A DNA stretch of 64,000 nucleotides. Origin: Succinatimonas sp. UBA7265 (GTDB lineage Bacteria > Pseudomonadota > Gammaproteobacteria > Enterobacterales > Succinivibrionaceae). The notes below the pieces were generated by a model that ran no database searches, was not told where the DNA came from, and worked only from the letters and a program-made list of their open reading frames with translations. A program made the position numbers and the translations under genes. Below, piece by piece: positions 34,141-42,896 of this stretch. The stretch lies in assembly GCA_002473165.1 (NCBI GenBank), contig DKSD01000059.1, positions 1 through 64,000 of the forward strand, written 5' to 3'. Within the stretch, counting starts at the first letter, position 1. Every line of letters starts with the position of its first letter.

Positions 34141-35417
34141 AAAAGCCTCTCCCTGAAATATTCCGCCGCGCGCATGGCGGCGCCGGCCAGATCTTTTGAA
34201 AATGAACTGTCATCAAAGCGCTCGATCTTGCATTCAGAAAACGCCCCTTTTAAAAGCCGGCAGTCCTCGTCTGAGGCAAAGGAGCGCTTAAAGCAGGCTG
34301 TAAGGCAGGGCACCGGGCTTTGGCGGCCGCGGCCTAACAGCCCCTGTTCGCGCAGCGACAGCGGGCGCAGCTGCGGGATCACCAGATCCCAGTGCGCCGC
34401 GTCCAGATTGAGCCTGTTGGCGTAAAGCGAGCGCTGGCAGAGGCTCAGCGAGTTTAAGAGCTCTTTGTCGGCAAAGAACGTGTGCACGGCAGGATCGATT
34501 AAAGCGAGCGCCTTGATGCCCTCAGGGTGCAGCAGCGCGTAGCGGATCGCCGCCGCGCCGCCAAGCCTTACGCCCATGAGCCCCAAAGAGTGCGAATCTA
34601 TGCAAGGATGAGCGCGCAGCTTTTCGACGGCCGCCTCCAAAACCGGCGAGCGGCCGGCCTCGGCTGCGATCTTCCCGGACATGCCGATGCCGGGCATTTC
34701 CACGACGGCCATGGCGATGCCCGCAGGCTGCAAGGCCTTGGCATAGAGGCTCCAGAAGCTGATGGCGCTTAACTCATAAGAGCACATGAGCACGACGCAG
34801 GGGTGCACGCTTTCACGGTCAGGCAGGTGCAGCAGCGCCTGCCCGGGCCGGCCGCCTGACTCAAATTCCAGCTCCTCAAGCACGCCCAAATCTTTGGCGC
34901 AGCGGCACATGCCGCGGTAGCAGCGCTGCCCCAGAAGCGCGGCGTCGGCGGCGAGCACGTCGCCGCGCAGCCTGGGGTAGGCGGCGATGTCAAAGTAGCG
35001 GGCGGCCATGCGGTACTGGTGCTCCGCCTCTTTAAGCTCTCCCTGATCTTCTCTCTCGCGGCCTTTGACGGCGCGCGACTGGGCTTTTGAGGAGAACTCA
35101 TAGATCCAGTTGCCTGAGCCGTACTCTTTTACCGTGTCAAGGCACTGCGGCCTGGTGCGCGCGCCTTTTGACGAGGCGATCGCGGCCAGGGCCTCGTCAA
35201 CGTCCATGACGTTGGCGCCCTGCCAGGCCCAGAGGAAACGGTACACCGGCCGGTACCAGCTGCCCGAAAAGGCCAAATTCGCCGGATCTTTGAGCTCGGG
35301 CAGCGGGCAGCCTGAGTTTGAGATCTGCGAGGTCTCAGGGTAGTCAAATTTGGGTTTGAAGAGGATCTCGCTTAAATTGCGCCCCGCCTGCGCGGCGCTT
35401 TCTGAATTATCTGTCAT
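34137..35417 (-). CDS. frsA: FrsA-like alpha/beta hydrolase-fold protein
   Basis: 426 residues. The start NLSEILFKPKFDYPETS and overall length match FrsA, a protein linked to the fermentation/respiration balance through glucose-specific EIIA in enterobacteria. The nucleophile elbow reads GVRLGG instead of GxSxG, as is usual in FrsA, which lacks a standard Ser nucleophile. In E. coli frsA also lies close to proBA, which supports the call. First gene of the frsA-proB-proA operon; the upstream region is shared with a divergent ZIP gene. Confidence 0.88.
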   Translation of the reverse strand: MTDNSESAAQAGRNLSEILFKPKFDYPETSQISNSGCPLPELKDPANLAFSGSWYRPVYRFLWAWQGANVMDVDEALAAIASSKGARTRPQCLDTVKEYGSGNWIYEFSSKAQSRAVKGREREDQGELKEAEHQYRMAARYFDIAAYPRLRGDVLAADAALLGQRCYRGMCRCAKDLGVLEELEFESGGRPGQALLHLPDRESVHPCVVLMCSYELSAISFWSLYAKALQPAGIAMAVVEMPGIGMSGKIAAEAGRSPVLEAAVEKLRAHPCIDSHSLGLMGVRLGGAAAIRYALLHPEGIKALALIDPAVHTFFADKELLNSLSLCQRSLYANRLNLDAAHWDLVIPQLRPLSLREQGLLGRGRQSPVPCLTACFKRSFASDEDCRLLKGAFSECKIERFDDSSFSKDLAGAAMRAAEYFRERLL

Positions 35418-35541
35418 GGTTTTACTGATGCAGCTTTATCTGAGAGCATGATCGCACAAGCGCCGCAAAGTGCAAGGCGGCCAGGCGGCGGCGCGATTTT
35501 AGGCGCTCGCGGTTAAAATCAGAGGGCATACGGAGGATTTT

Positions 35542-36327
35542 ATGGACGCTTTGGCATGCGCGCTGCTCTCAAGCGGCTTCACCTTTGCCTGCACCGCGCT
35601 GGGCGCGGCTTTCGTGTTTCTCGTAGCCGGCGCCGGCCACAAACTCGTCACCCAGCTCTCGCTGGGCTTTGCCGCGGGGATCATGATCGCAGCATCGGTT
35701 TTCGGCTTGCTGATCCCGGCGCAGCAGGAGGCCGCGGCCGCGGGATCGGGCCTGCTCCCGGTCTCAGGCGGCTTTGCGCTCGGAGTGCTGTTTTTGCTGC
35801 TGCTCGATCACCTGCTGCCCCACTTCCACCTCATGGGGCAGTCCCCTGAGGGCCCGAAGACCGGCTGGAGCCGCCAGACGCTGCTGTTTACGGCCATCAC
35901 CATCCACAACGTCCCCGAGGGCATGGCGCTGGGCGTGCTCGCCGCGGCCGCGGGCTCAGGCAGCCAGAGCCTGGGCGCGCTCATGGCGCTCGCAGCCGGC
36001 ATCGGCATCCAGAACATCCCCGAGGGCACGGCCGTGTCCGTGCCTTATTACGCACAAGGCCGCAGCCGTTTTGCCTCGTTTATGGCAGGCACGCTCTCCG
36101 GGCTTGCCGAGCCCTTGGGGGCCGTGCTCGTCGTGCTCTGCTCTGAGGCCGTCGTCGGGGCGCTGCCGTGGTTTCTGGCCTTTGCCGCAGGCGCCATGCT
36201 CTATGTCGTCGTCGAAGAGCTCATCCCGCAGTCGCACGATCTGGGAAACGACGGCATCGATCTGGCAACCGTGTCCGTGCTCTCAGGCTTTCTCATCATG
36301 ATGGCGCTCGAGGAGACGCTGGGATAA
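35542..36327 (+). CDS. ZIP-family divalent metal transporter
   Basis: 261 residues with about eight membrane segments. The ZIP metal-path motifs are present: ITIHNVPEGMALG in segment 4 and GIQNIPEGTAVS in segment 5; HLLPHFHL resembles the loop metal site. ZIP proteins import zinc, iron or other divalent metals into the cytoplasm. The ribosome site GGAGG lies six bases before the ATG. Related to ZupT/GufA; the metal cannot be named from sequence. Confidence 0.85.
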   Translation: MDALACALLSSGFTFACTALGAAFVFLVAGAGHKLVTQLSLGFAAGIMIAASVFGLLIPAQQEAAAAGSGLLPVSGGFALGVLFLLLLDHLLPHFHLMGQSPEGPKTGWSRQTLLFTAITIHNVPEGMALGVLAAAAGSGSQSLGALMALAAGIGIQNIPEGTAVSVPYYAQGRSRFASFMAGTLSGLAEPLGAVLVVLCSEAVVGALPWFLAFAAGAMLYVVVEELIPQSHDLGNDGIDLATVSVLSGFLIMMALEETLG

Positions 36328-36448
36328 GGCTTGGGGGCCTAAGCCTCGCCCGGCCTTTGTCTGATCTGCGCGGGGAATAACTTCAGCTTCTAAATATTCC
36401 GCCCCTGTGTCCCGATCCGCGAGTGCAAGGATCTAAATTTTAGACACC

Positions 36449-36466
36449 GGGGCGCGCGCCCCTTTT
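36449..36466 (+). terminator. Candidate terminator downstream of the ZIP gene
   Basis: Self-complementary GGGGCGCGCGCCCC followed by TTTT, 122 bp after the stop codon. The T-run is short. Confidence 0.45.
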
Positions 36467-36524
36467 CCCCCTGCCTCAAAAATTTTTTCTCCGCGGCGCC
36501 TCAAAGGGCGCGGGCGTTTTTTAA

Positions 36525-36552
36525 AAAGTTTCCCACAGCTGTGGGAAACTTT
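36525..36552. repeat. Perfect 28-bp palindrome
   Basis: Centred on CAGCTG, each arm AAAGTTTCCCACAG. No loop and no T-run beyond the arm, so a protein-binding site or cruciform is more likely than a terminator. Confidence 0.75.
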
Positions 36553-36570
36553 ATCCCGCCGCGCCCGGGT

Positions 36571-36590
36571 TTTTCCGCCCGGGCGGAAAA
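36571..36590. repeat. Perfect 20-bp palindrome
   Basis: Arms TTTTCCGCCC / GGGCGGAAAA, 18 bp after the 28-bp palindrome and followed by the same CTTT, so the two look related. Confidence 0.7.
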
Positions 36591-37222
36591 CTTTAAATTT
36601 CAGATTTAGTTATTTGAATAAACAAAATTTATTTTTTAAAAACCTGGTTGACTTTTTAACCTCAAAAGAGGCATCCGCCATTTTTGCCCGGGGCGGTTTT
36701 GCAAATTCCCCCGCTTTTCCCACCGCATGGGGTGCTCTAAAATTTATCTCCGTTGACTTTCATGTTTGTAATCAGAGCGCCGCGGGCGGGGAATTTTAAC
36801 GTTTTTACGGTGATTATTCTGAATTTAAAACAGTTTTTCTTAAATCTGACAGGTTTCAGGATTTTGGGCCGCAGGCTTCCCGCTAAGAAAAATCCCGCTT
36901 TTCCGCCTTTTTCCGCCCGCGCCGCCGCCAAACCTTTGTAGATTTTTAAATTTTTGTTAATTGTTTGATTAACTGCTCTTTTAAAATAGTCAAGAGGCTT
37001 TTCCAAAAGTTTCCGACAAGCCGTAAAAGGCTTATACATGCCATTTCCCCACAGTTTCCACCACAAGTCACAGTTTTTTCCACAACCCTGGGGCAAAAAA
37101 AATTAAATTTCGCTTGCAATCTTTTTTATTTCTTTTTTGAAAGCAAAACGCCCTCCCTGCCCCCAAAAGTGCGCTCCCCCTGCCCGCCTGTTATGATTTG
37201 CAGGTGCAAAACAGGGGGAAAC

Positions 37223-38776
37223 ATGGCTAAGTCAGGACTGCTCAGATCAGGCATCATCACGGCCGCGGCGACGTTCGCCTCGCGCATTTTGGGCATGGTG
37301 CGCGACATCGTGATCGCCTCGGTGCTCGGCGCGGGCATGTCAGCCGATGTGTTCTTCTTTGCAAACCGCATCCCGAACTTTTTCCGCAGGCTCTTTGCCG
37401 AAGGCGCCTTCGCCCAGTCCTTCGTGCCGGTCATGACGCAGACGCGCCAGAGCGGCAGCGACAAGGCGCTATCCGATCTCGTGTCAAAAAGCGCAGGCAC
37501 CTTAGGCGGGATCGTGCTGTTGGTGACGATTGCCGGCATGCTGCTCTCGCCGGTGCTCACGGCGATCTTCGGGTGGGGGTGGTTTAAGGCCAGCCTTGAG
37601 GGCTCCCCTGACGGGGTGAAATACTGTGAGGCATCGGTGCTGCTGCGCATCACGTTCCCCTATCTGTTCTTTGTGACGCTCACGGCGCTGTGCTCTTCGG
37701 TGCTCAACGTCTTTGGCAGGTTTGGCGTGCCGGCCATGACGCCCTGCATCTTAAACCTCACGCTCATCGGCGCCGTGCTGATCTTCGGACGGCACGCCGA
37801 GGATCCCAACCGGGTGCTCGCCTGGGCCATGGTCGCAGGCGGCGTGCTCCAGCTGCTCTTTGAGATCCCGTTTTTGCGCAAAACCGGCATGCTGGTGCGC
37901 CCGCGCTTTGGCTGGTCGCACCCCGGCGTCAAAAAGATCCGCAATCTCATGATCCCCGCGGTGATCGGCGTGTCGGCCTCCCAGTTAAACCTCTTTGTGA
38001 ACACCGTGCTGGCCTCGTTCCTGGCAACGGGCGCCATCTCCTACCTTTATTACTCCGATCGCCTGCTGGAATTTCCCATAGGCATCTTCGCCGTCGCGAT
38101 CTCCACGGTGATCCTCCCCGCGCTCGCCCGCGCCCGCGGCCAGGGCGGCGACACTTACGTGCGCACGCTCGACTGGGGCGTGCGCCTCGTGCTGCTGCTG
38201 GGCCTGCCCTCCATGTGCGGCATGATCGCCCTGCGCGAGCCGGTTTTGCGCGTGATCTTCATGCGCGGAGCGTTCACGGCCGACAACGTCATGCTCTCGT
38301 CGGCCTCGCTCTTTGCCTCGGTCTCGGGCCTGTGCGCCATCATGCTCGTGCGCGTGCTCGTGCAGGGCTTTGCCGCCATCCAGGACACCCGCACCCCGGT
38401 GCGCTGCTCCATAACCGCGATCCTCGCCAACATCGTCTTCAACCTCATCCTGATAAAGCCTTTGGGCTATGTCGGCCTGGCGCTGTCCACGGCGCTGGCG
38501 GCCTACGTCAACTGCCTGATGCTGCTGTGGCTGCTGCACCGCCGCAACATCTACACGCCCTCGCTTAAGACCGTGTTCTTTGTGCTGCGCGCCGCCGCGG
38601 CCGCCGCGCTCATGGGCTTTGCCGTAAGGTGGATATCCCCTGAGACCTCGCAGTGGCTTCAGATGGACACGCTAACATCTATCCTGTGGCTGACGCTGTG
38701 CATCGCCGCAGGCGGGGCCGTCTATTTCGCCGCCTCAGTGCTCCTGGGCATCCGCCCGCGCGCGCTTAAGCTGTGA
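37223..38776 (+). CDS. murJ: Lipid II flippase MurJ
   Basis: 517 residues from the ATG at 37223 (MAKSGLLRSG), which has AGGGGGAA ahead and is the usual MurJ start; the frame is open to 36965 but that part is not MurJ. About 14 membrane segments. SRILGMVRDIVIASVLGAG, DVFFFANRIPNFFRRLFAEG and FAQSFVPV are diagnostic. It flips lipid-linked peptidoglycan precursor to the periplasm and should be essential. In relatives it often neighbours rpsT/ribF; here it is 28 kb away. Confidence 0.96.
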   Translation: MAKSGLLRSGIITAAATFASRILGMVRDIVIASVLGAGMSADVFFFANRIPNFFRRLFAEGAFAQSFVPVMTQTRQSGSDKALSDLVSKSAGTLGGIVLLVTIAGMLLSPVLTAIFGWGWFKASLEGSPDGVKYCEASVLLRITFPYLFFVTLTALCSSVLNVFGRFGVPAMTPCILNLTLIGAVLIFGRHAEDPNRVLAWAMVAGGVLQLLFEIPFLRKTGMLVRPRFGWSHPGVKKIRNLMIPAVIGVSASQLNLFVNTVLASFLATGAISYLYYSDRLLEFPIGIFAVAISTVILPALARARGQGGDTYVRTLDWGVRLVLLLGLPSMCGMIALREPVLRVIFMRGAFTADNVMLSSASLFASVSGLCAIMLVRVLVQGFAAIQDTRTPVRCSITAILANIVFNLILIKPLGYVGLALSTALAAYVNCLMLLWLLHRRNIYTPSLKTVFFVLRAAAAAALMGFAVRWISPETSQWLQMDTLTSILWLTLCIAAGGAVYFAASVLLGIRPRALKL

Positions 38777-38787
38777 CAGTGCTCAAG

Positions 38788-38813
38788 CTTTTACGCAAAA
38801 TTTTGCGCAAAAG
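38788..38813. repeat. Near-perfect 26-bp palindrome between murJ and uspE-like gene
   Basis: Arms CTTTTACGCAAAA and TTTTGCGCAAAAG, one mismatch. Could act as a murJ terminator hairpin or as an operator upstream of the next gene; no T-run follows. Confidence 0.6.
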
Positions 38814-38901
38814 TGCTGATTGCGGCATGATTCCCATTTAAAAATAATCATATACTCAGGGTATGTGAGGAACGGGATTGCTCAGAGCAAGGAGCTTTAT
38901 C

Positions 38902-39852
38902 ATGAGACAGTACAGCAAAGTCCTGGCGGTGATTGAACCCAGGCGTGAACAGCAGGCCGCGCTTGACCGCGCGCTCGAATTGGCCAAATACAACCCCCGC
39001 GCGGAGATCACCGCGCTGCGGCTCGTCTATGATTTCTCCTACGACATCCACATCCTCAACCGCATGAGCGAGCAGTCGACCCGCGAGGATGTGCTGAACA
39101 CGAACCGCAAACAGCTTGAGGCGAGCTTAAAGCCGATCATCGAGCGCACGCCCGTCAGGATCACCCCCAAGGTGGTGTTCACCCGCGACATCGGCGAGGG
39201 GATCCTCGCTGAGGCCGAGCACGGCGGCTACGATCTGATCATCAAAGGCGCCAACCACCACAAGGTGCTCGACTCGATCCTCTTCACCCCGATCGACTGG
39301 TATATTCTGAGAAACGCGAACGTGCCGGTGATCATCGCCAAGGAGCACGAGTGGGTGGAAGGCGGCAACATCGTCGTCGCCGTCGACTTCTCGTTCAGCG
39401 GCCACCGCAACGCCAACCTGGTGCTGCTGCGCGAGGCCCAGGAGCTGAGCAAGATCACCCGCGGCACCATCCACCTCGTAAACTCCGCGCCGGTCGTGCT
39501 GCCCACCGTGATGCTCGAGGTGCCCAATTACGCCCCTGAGGTCTACGCCCAGAGCATCGTCAAAGAGCACGAGCGCCGGCTGCATGAGTTCGCCGCCGCC
39601 CACGGGATCCCTAAAGAGAACTGCCACATCAAAGAAGGCATGCCCGATGAGGTGATCCCCGATGTGTGCAACCGCCTTAAAGCCTCGGCCGTCTTTATCG
39701 GATCGGCAGGCCGCAGCGGCGCCATGGCCGCCCTCATCGGCAACACCTGCGAGGAGGTCGTCGACTACATCGACGCCGATCTCATCGTCTTAAACAACAA
39801 GACCATGAAGCAGCAGGCAGGCGCCAAAGAAGCCGAAAAACCGGGCAAATAA
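38902..39852 (+). CDS. uspE: Tandem universal stress protein (UspE-like), copy 2
   Basis: 316 residues from the ATG at 38902 (MRQYSKVLAV), with AAGGAG nine bases ahead. Two Usp domains (1-145 and 155-300). The first ends with VLDSILFTPIDWYILRNANVPVIIAKE, a classical UspE stretch; the second has FIGSAGRSGAMAALIGNTCEEV, a nucleotide-binding loop. Closer to UspE than the copy at 28,963. UspE is involved in stress resistance and motility or adhesion in E. coli. The gene is followed by a terminator shared with bioC. Confidence 0.88.
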   Translation: MRQYSKVLAVIEPRREQQAALDRALELAKYNPRAEITALRLVYDFSYDIHILNRMSEQSTREDVLNTNRKQLEASLKPIIERTPVRITPKVVFTRDIGEGILAEAEHGGYDLIIKGANHHKVLDSILFTPIDWYILRNANVPVIIAKEHEWVEGGNIVVAVDFSFSGHRNANLVLLREAQELSKITRGTIHLVNSAPVVLPTVMLEVPNYAPEVYAQSIVKEHERRLHEFAAAHGIPKENCHIKEGMPDEVIPDVCNRLKASAVFIGSAGRSGAMAALIGNTCEEVVDYIDADLIVLNNKTMKQQAGAKEAEKPGK

Positions 39853-39868
39853 CCCTGCATGAAAATGA

Positions 39869-39897
39869 GGCCGCGGCGGGATCCCGCCGCGGCCTTT
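39869..39897. terminator. Bidirectional terminator between uspE and bioC
   Basis: Perfect 26-bp GC-rich palindrome (39869-39894; arm GGCCGCGGCGGGA) followed by TTT. Weak U-tract but placed exactly between convergent genes. Confidence 0.7.
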
Positions 39898-39908
39898 GGC
39901 GCTTTAAA

Positions 39909-40682
39909 TCAGGCTCTTGCGATTAACTCGCAGGCCTCCCAGCTCAGGCGCGCGCCGCGCTCGTCTTTAAAGCGCCGCTCGTATTCACGCGTAAATTCCA
40001 AAAGCTTTGCGGGCGTCCAGATGCGCCCGCCGGTGCCGCTCACCCCGGTCTCTTTTAAAGAGCGCAGCATGGAGAGCGCGTCAGGGTAGAAAGTCTTAAA
40101 GCTCAGGCTGCGGCAGCTCACCTCACTGAAGATCTCCTTTGCAATTTTTTCAGCCTCAGCAGCGCTCACATAGGCAATGCCGTCGCCTGAAACCTGCCGG
40201 ATCTCCTCAAAAGTGCCCCGGGTGTAAAAAGCCGCAGCCAAAATTCCGCCTGGATTGAGCGCGTTTTTGAGGTTTAAAAGCCCGCCTTTTAGCGAGGAGA
40301 ACCACTGGAACACGGCGCTTGAGGTGATGAGATCGTATTTTTGAGGCAAGGGATCTTTTTCGGCATCGGCGCACAGAAAAGAAAGCGGCACGCCCTGCTC
40401 GCCCAGAGCGCTGCGGCAGCTGTCGAGCATGGCGGTGCTGAGATCGCAGAGCGTGAGGCTTGCAGGATTTAGCGTTAAGAGCTGCTTTGAGAGCGCCCCG
40501 GTGCCGCAGCCTGCCTCAAACACGCTTTTTCCGGCAAAGCCGCCGCGCTTTTGCAGATCACAAAAGAGGATCTGTGCAAGGCGCCGCTGCGCGTGCGCGC
40601 TTTGATCATAAGTGGAGGCGGCCCGGCCAAAGCGGCGGGCGCGGCGCTTACGCGCCTGCGCATCGTGCAGTTCTTCTGTCAT
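39909..40682 (-). CDS. bioC: Malonyl-[ACP] O-methyltransferase
   Basis: 257 residues. SAM-dependent methyltransferase: motif I VFEAGCGTGALSKQL, later LTLCDLSTAML and YDLITSSAVFQW. The start AARRFGRAASTYDQSAHAQRRLA pattern (here KRRARRFGRAASTYDQSAHAQ) is typical of BioC. It methylates malonyl-ACP so the biotin precursor pimelate can be built by the fatty-acid enzymes. Its start overlaps the bioG end by 4 bp (ATGA). Operon bioF-bioG-bioC. Confidence 0.93.
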   Translation of the reverse strand: MTEELHDAQARKRRARRFGRAASTYDQSAHAQRRLAQILFCDLQKRGGFAGKSVFEAGCGTGALSKQLLTLNPASLTLCDLSTAMLDSCRSALGEQGVPLSFLCADAEKDPLPQKYDLITSSAVFQWFSSLKGGLLNLKNALNPGGILAAAFYTRGTFEEIRQVSGDGIAYVSAAEAEKIAKEIFSEVSCRSLSFKTFYPDALSMLRSLKETGVSGTGGRIWTPAKLLEFTREYERRFKDERGARLSWEACELIARA

Positions 40683-41353
40683 GGCTCAAAAGGCGCGGCA
40701 AAGAGCTTTGAGAACAGCTCCGGGCAGTAATGGGCGCCCGGCTCCTGTAAAACCTCGATCCCCTGCCTTGCAAAACTGCGCTTTACGGCCTCAGGCGGGA
40801 AGATCAGATCTTTTGCGCAGGTATAAGCCTCGGTGTAAAAGCCCCGGGATCTCTTAGGGTCAAGCTCGCGCGCAAAAGAGAGGATGGCCTCAAGCTCTGC
40901 CTTAAGGCTTCCAGGATCGCGCATTTTTCCCGCCTTCAGATAGTCTTTTAAAAGCTTAGGCGAGAGGCACATGAGGCGGCAGAACGCATACGCGCTCTGA
41001 TCGTTCATCTCGGCGATCGTTCTCTCCCAAAGCTTCGGGCTGATCCCGAATTCTGCGTCTATGCCCTCGCAGCTGCCGTTTACCGCGATGCGCCGCTCAA
41101 AGGGCAGATTTGCCTTGTCAAAAAGCGCCGGGGCGTACATCACGCCCATGGACCAGGCGATGAGGCGCACCTTTGCATAAGCGCTGAGATCAGGAAGGCT
41201 CAGCTGAGGGTTGCGGTAATCCCAGATCATAAGCAGCGCCGTGTCTTCGGCAAGATCATCTTTAAAGCGCTCAAAGGGCGCCAGTTCCTGGCCGTAGCCT
41301 GCGACAAAGAGCACGAGGCTGCATCCGCCTTTTTTTATAAATTCACAGCGCAC
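40679..41353 (-). CDS. bioG: Pimeloyl-ACP methyl ester esterase, BioG type
   Basis: 224 residues of the DUF452/BioG family, an alternative to BioH. The N-terminus has LVLFVAGYGQELAPF; the nucleophile elbow is AWSMGV (Ser in GxSxG-like context); the catalytic His is in EPGAHYCPELF near the end. It removes the methyl group placed by BioC and so ends pimeloyl-ACP elongation. Position between bioF and bioC, with 2-bp spacing and a 4-bp overlap, supports the call strongly. Confidence 0.9.
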   Translation of the reverse strand: MRCEFIKKGGCSLVLFVAGYGQELAPFERFKDDLAEDTALLMIWDYRNPQLSLPDLSAYAKVRLIAWSMGVMYAPALFDKANLPFERRIAVNGSCEGIDAEFGISPKLWERTIAEMNDQSAYAFCRLMCLSPKLLKDYLKAGKMRDPGSLKAELEAILSFARELDPKRSRGFYTEAYTCAKDLIFPPEAVKRSFARQGIEVLQEPGAHYCPELFSKLFAAPFEP

Positions 41354-41355
41354 GC

Positions 41356-42540
41356 TTATGCCTCCTGGTTCTGATCTTTAAGCTCCAACAGTGCCTTGCA
41401 GAGCCTTGAGACCTCGTCATCTGAGAGCGCGGCGTTAAGCGAGATGCGCAGCCTGGCCTTGCCTTTGGGCACGGTCGGGTGGCGGATCGGCATGGCGTAA
41501 AGGCCGCGCGCTTTGAAAAACTCCGCGGCTTTGAGCGCCTTTTCATTGGTGCCGGTTAAACAGGGGATGATCTGGCTTTGCGAGAGCGCGGGGAAACCCG
41601 CCTGCGCGACCGCCTCATGCACGCGCGCGCAGATTGAAGACAGGCGCCGGCGTCGCACCTCCTCGTTGGGCAGGCGCTTTAGCATGAAGGCGATATGCAA
41701 GAACGCGACAGGGGAAATCGCTGTTGAGAAAATCAGGCTGCGCACGGTGTTTATAAAATAGCTGCGCGCGGTATCAGAGCAGAGCAAAAACGCGCCCTCA
41801 GATCCCAAAGCCTTGCCGCAGGTGCAGAGGATAAAGTCAGCATCCTCAAGCACGCCTTCACTGGCGCACAGCCCGCGCCCGCCTTCCCCGTAAACGCCAA
41901 AAGAGTGGGCCTCGTCAACGTAGAGGCGCAGTTTGGGATGGCGGCGCTTTAAGGCGGCGAGCTCTTTTAAAGGCGCGCGATCGCCGTCCATGCTGAACAC
42001 GGCCTCCGTGACCGCGATCACCTGCTCTGAGTCCTGCTCGGCGCGGCAGAGCACAGACTCAAAGCTTTCCATGTCGTTGTGGGCAAAGCGCAGCGCTCTG
42101 ATGCGCTTATCTGAGGTCATGCCGTCGATGACCGAAGCGTGGATGAGCTTGTCTGCGAGGATCACCGTGCCCGGGATGAGCCCGAGCGCGCTGATGACGC
42201 CGCTGTTGGCGGCAAAACCTGAATTAAAAAACAGGCATTTCTTCTCAGGAAACAGCGCCTCGCAGGCTTGTGCCGCCGCGGCGGCGCTTGGGTGCGCGCC
42301 GGTTAAAAGCGGGCTTCCCGAGGAGGAGAACAGCACGCCCCCGCCCCTGAGGGTTTCTGCAAACTCCGCTGCCAGCGCCTTATCATGCCCAAGGCCCAGG
42401 TAGTCGTTTGAGGAGAGGTTTATAAGGCGCTCACCGCCTGCCTCGATCTCAGAGGCGTTTTGAGCCTTCGGGGTGATCGCGCGCAGCATTCCCTGGCCTT
42501 TGAGCGCCTCAAGGCGTTCAAGCATGTACTGCTCCAGCAT
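41356..42540 (-). CDS. bioF: 8-amino-7-oxononanoate synthase
   Basis: 394 residues. PLP-dependent alpha-oxoamine synthase that condenses pimeloyl-ACP with alanine in biotin synthesis. LINLSSNDYLGLGHD, GSPLLTGAHPSA, LRLYVDEAHSFGVYGEGGRG and the PLP-lysine region FILCTCGKALGSEGAF are all present. First of three closely packed genes; bioA, bioB and bioD are not in the window. AAGGAG lies seven bases before the ATG. Confidence 0.95.
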   Translation of the reverse strand: MLEQYMLERLEALKGQGMLRAITPKAQNASEIEAGGERLINLSSNDYLGLGHDKALAAEFAETLRGGGVLFSSSGSPLLTGAHPSAAAAAQACEALFPEKKCLFFNSGFAANSGVISALGLIPGTVILADKLIHASVIDGMTSDKRIRALRFAHNDMESFESVLCRAEQDSEQVIAVTEAVFSMDGDRAPLKELAALKRRHPKLRLYVDEAHSFGVYGEGGRGLCASEGVLEDADFILCTCGKALGSEGAFLLCSDTARSYFINTVRSLIFSTAISPVAFLHIAFMLKRLPNEEVRRRRLSSICARVHEAVAQAGFPALSQSQIIPCLTGTNEKALKAAEFFKARGLYAMPIRHPTVPKGKARLRISLNAALSDDEVSRLCKALLELKDQNQEA

Positions 42541-42674
42541 GCTTTGCTCCTTAAATTTCAGATTTCCGCCCGCAGATCCTTAAAGCGGGGCTCTGTTGAC
42601 GTTAAAATAGCGGGATCAGAATTTAACCGCAGGAACCCGTTCCCTTTTTGCCGTGTCCGGCCGGATTGTAACGC

Positions 42675-42896
42675 GTGAAGGATCAGAAGACACCTGCCGC
42701 CTCGGAGAGCCGCAGCCGCCGCCTGCAGGCGACGGTGCGGCGGCGCGCTGTGGTGAGCAGCGTGCTCTCCCCTGCGCAGCTGTCGCAGGACGAGGCTCAG
42801 GTGCTGTCCCTGATCTGCCAAAGCCTCTGCGCCCTGAATCCCGGCCCCGGGGACCACCGCGGCTCAACTAAAAATACAAGGAAGAACGCAACATGA
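42675..42896 (+). CDS. Possible small ORF coupled to pepD
   Basis: 73 codons from a GTG at 42675, ending in a TGA that overlaps the pepD ATG by 4 bp. The middle part (VVSSVLSPAQLSQDEAQVL) has plausible codon use and looks helical, but I recognise no family and no clear ribosome site. The overlap could be chance. Confidence 0.25.
   Translation: MKDQKTPAASESRSRRLQATVRRRAVVSSVLSPAQLSQDEAQVLSLICQSLCALNPGPGDHRGSTKNTRKNAT

Larger units (their letters stand above)
36328..37222. other. AT-rich, palindrome-rich region before murJ
   Basis: 895 bp without a supportable gene. It is markedly more AT-rich than its surroundings, with plus-strand runs of T and C. It holds a candidate terminator (36449-36466), two large perfect palindromes (36525-36552 and 36571-36590) and a DnaA-box-like TTTTCCACA (37076-37084). 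Open frames on both strands lack motifs. It may be a regulatory or replication-linked region or a scar; see findings. Confidence 0.5.

Noticed and set aside
36737..37096. 119-codon minus-strand frame in the murJ upstream region
   Set aside because: Lys/Phe-rich translation of AT-rich DNA, no motif, antisense to the murJ leader.
36430..37100. Replication origin (oriC)
   Set aside because: Only one acceptable DnaA box and no dnaA, dnaN, gidA or rnpA nearby; palindromes alone are not enough.
42590..42630. BirA-type operator near bioF
   Set aside because: No TTGTAAAC/GGTTTACAA-like inverted repeat could be found in the bioF upstream region.
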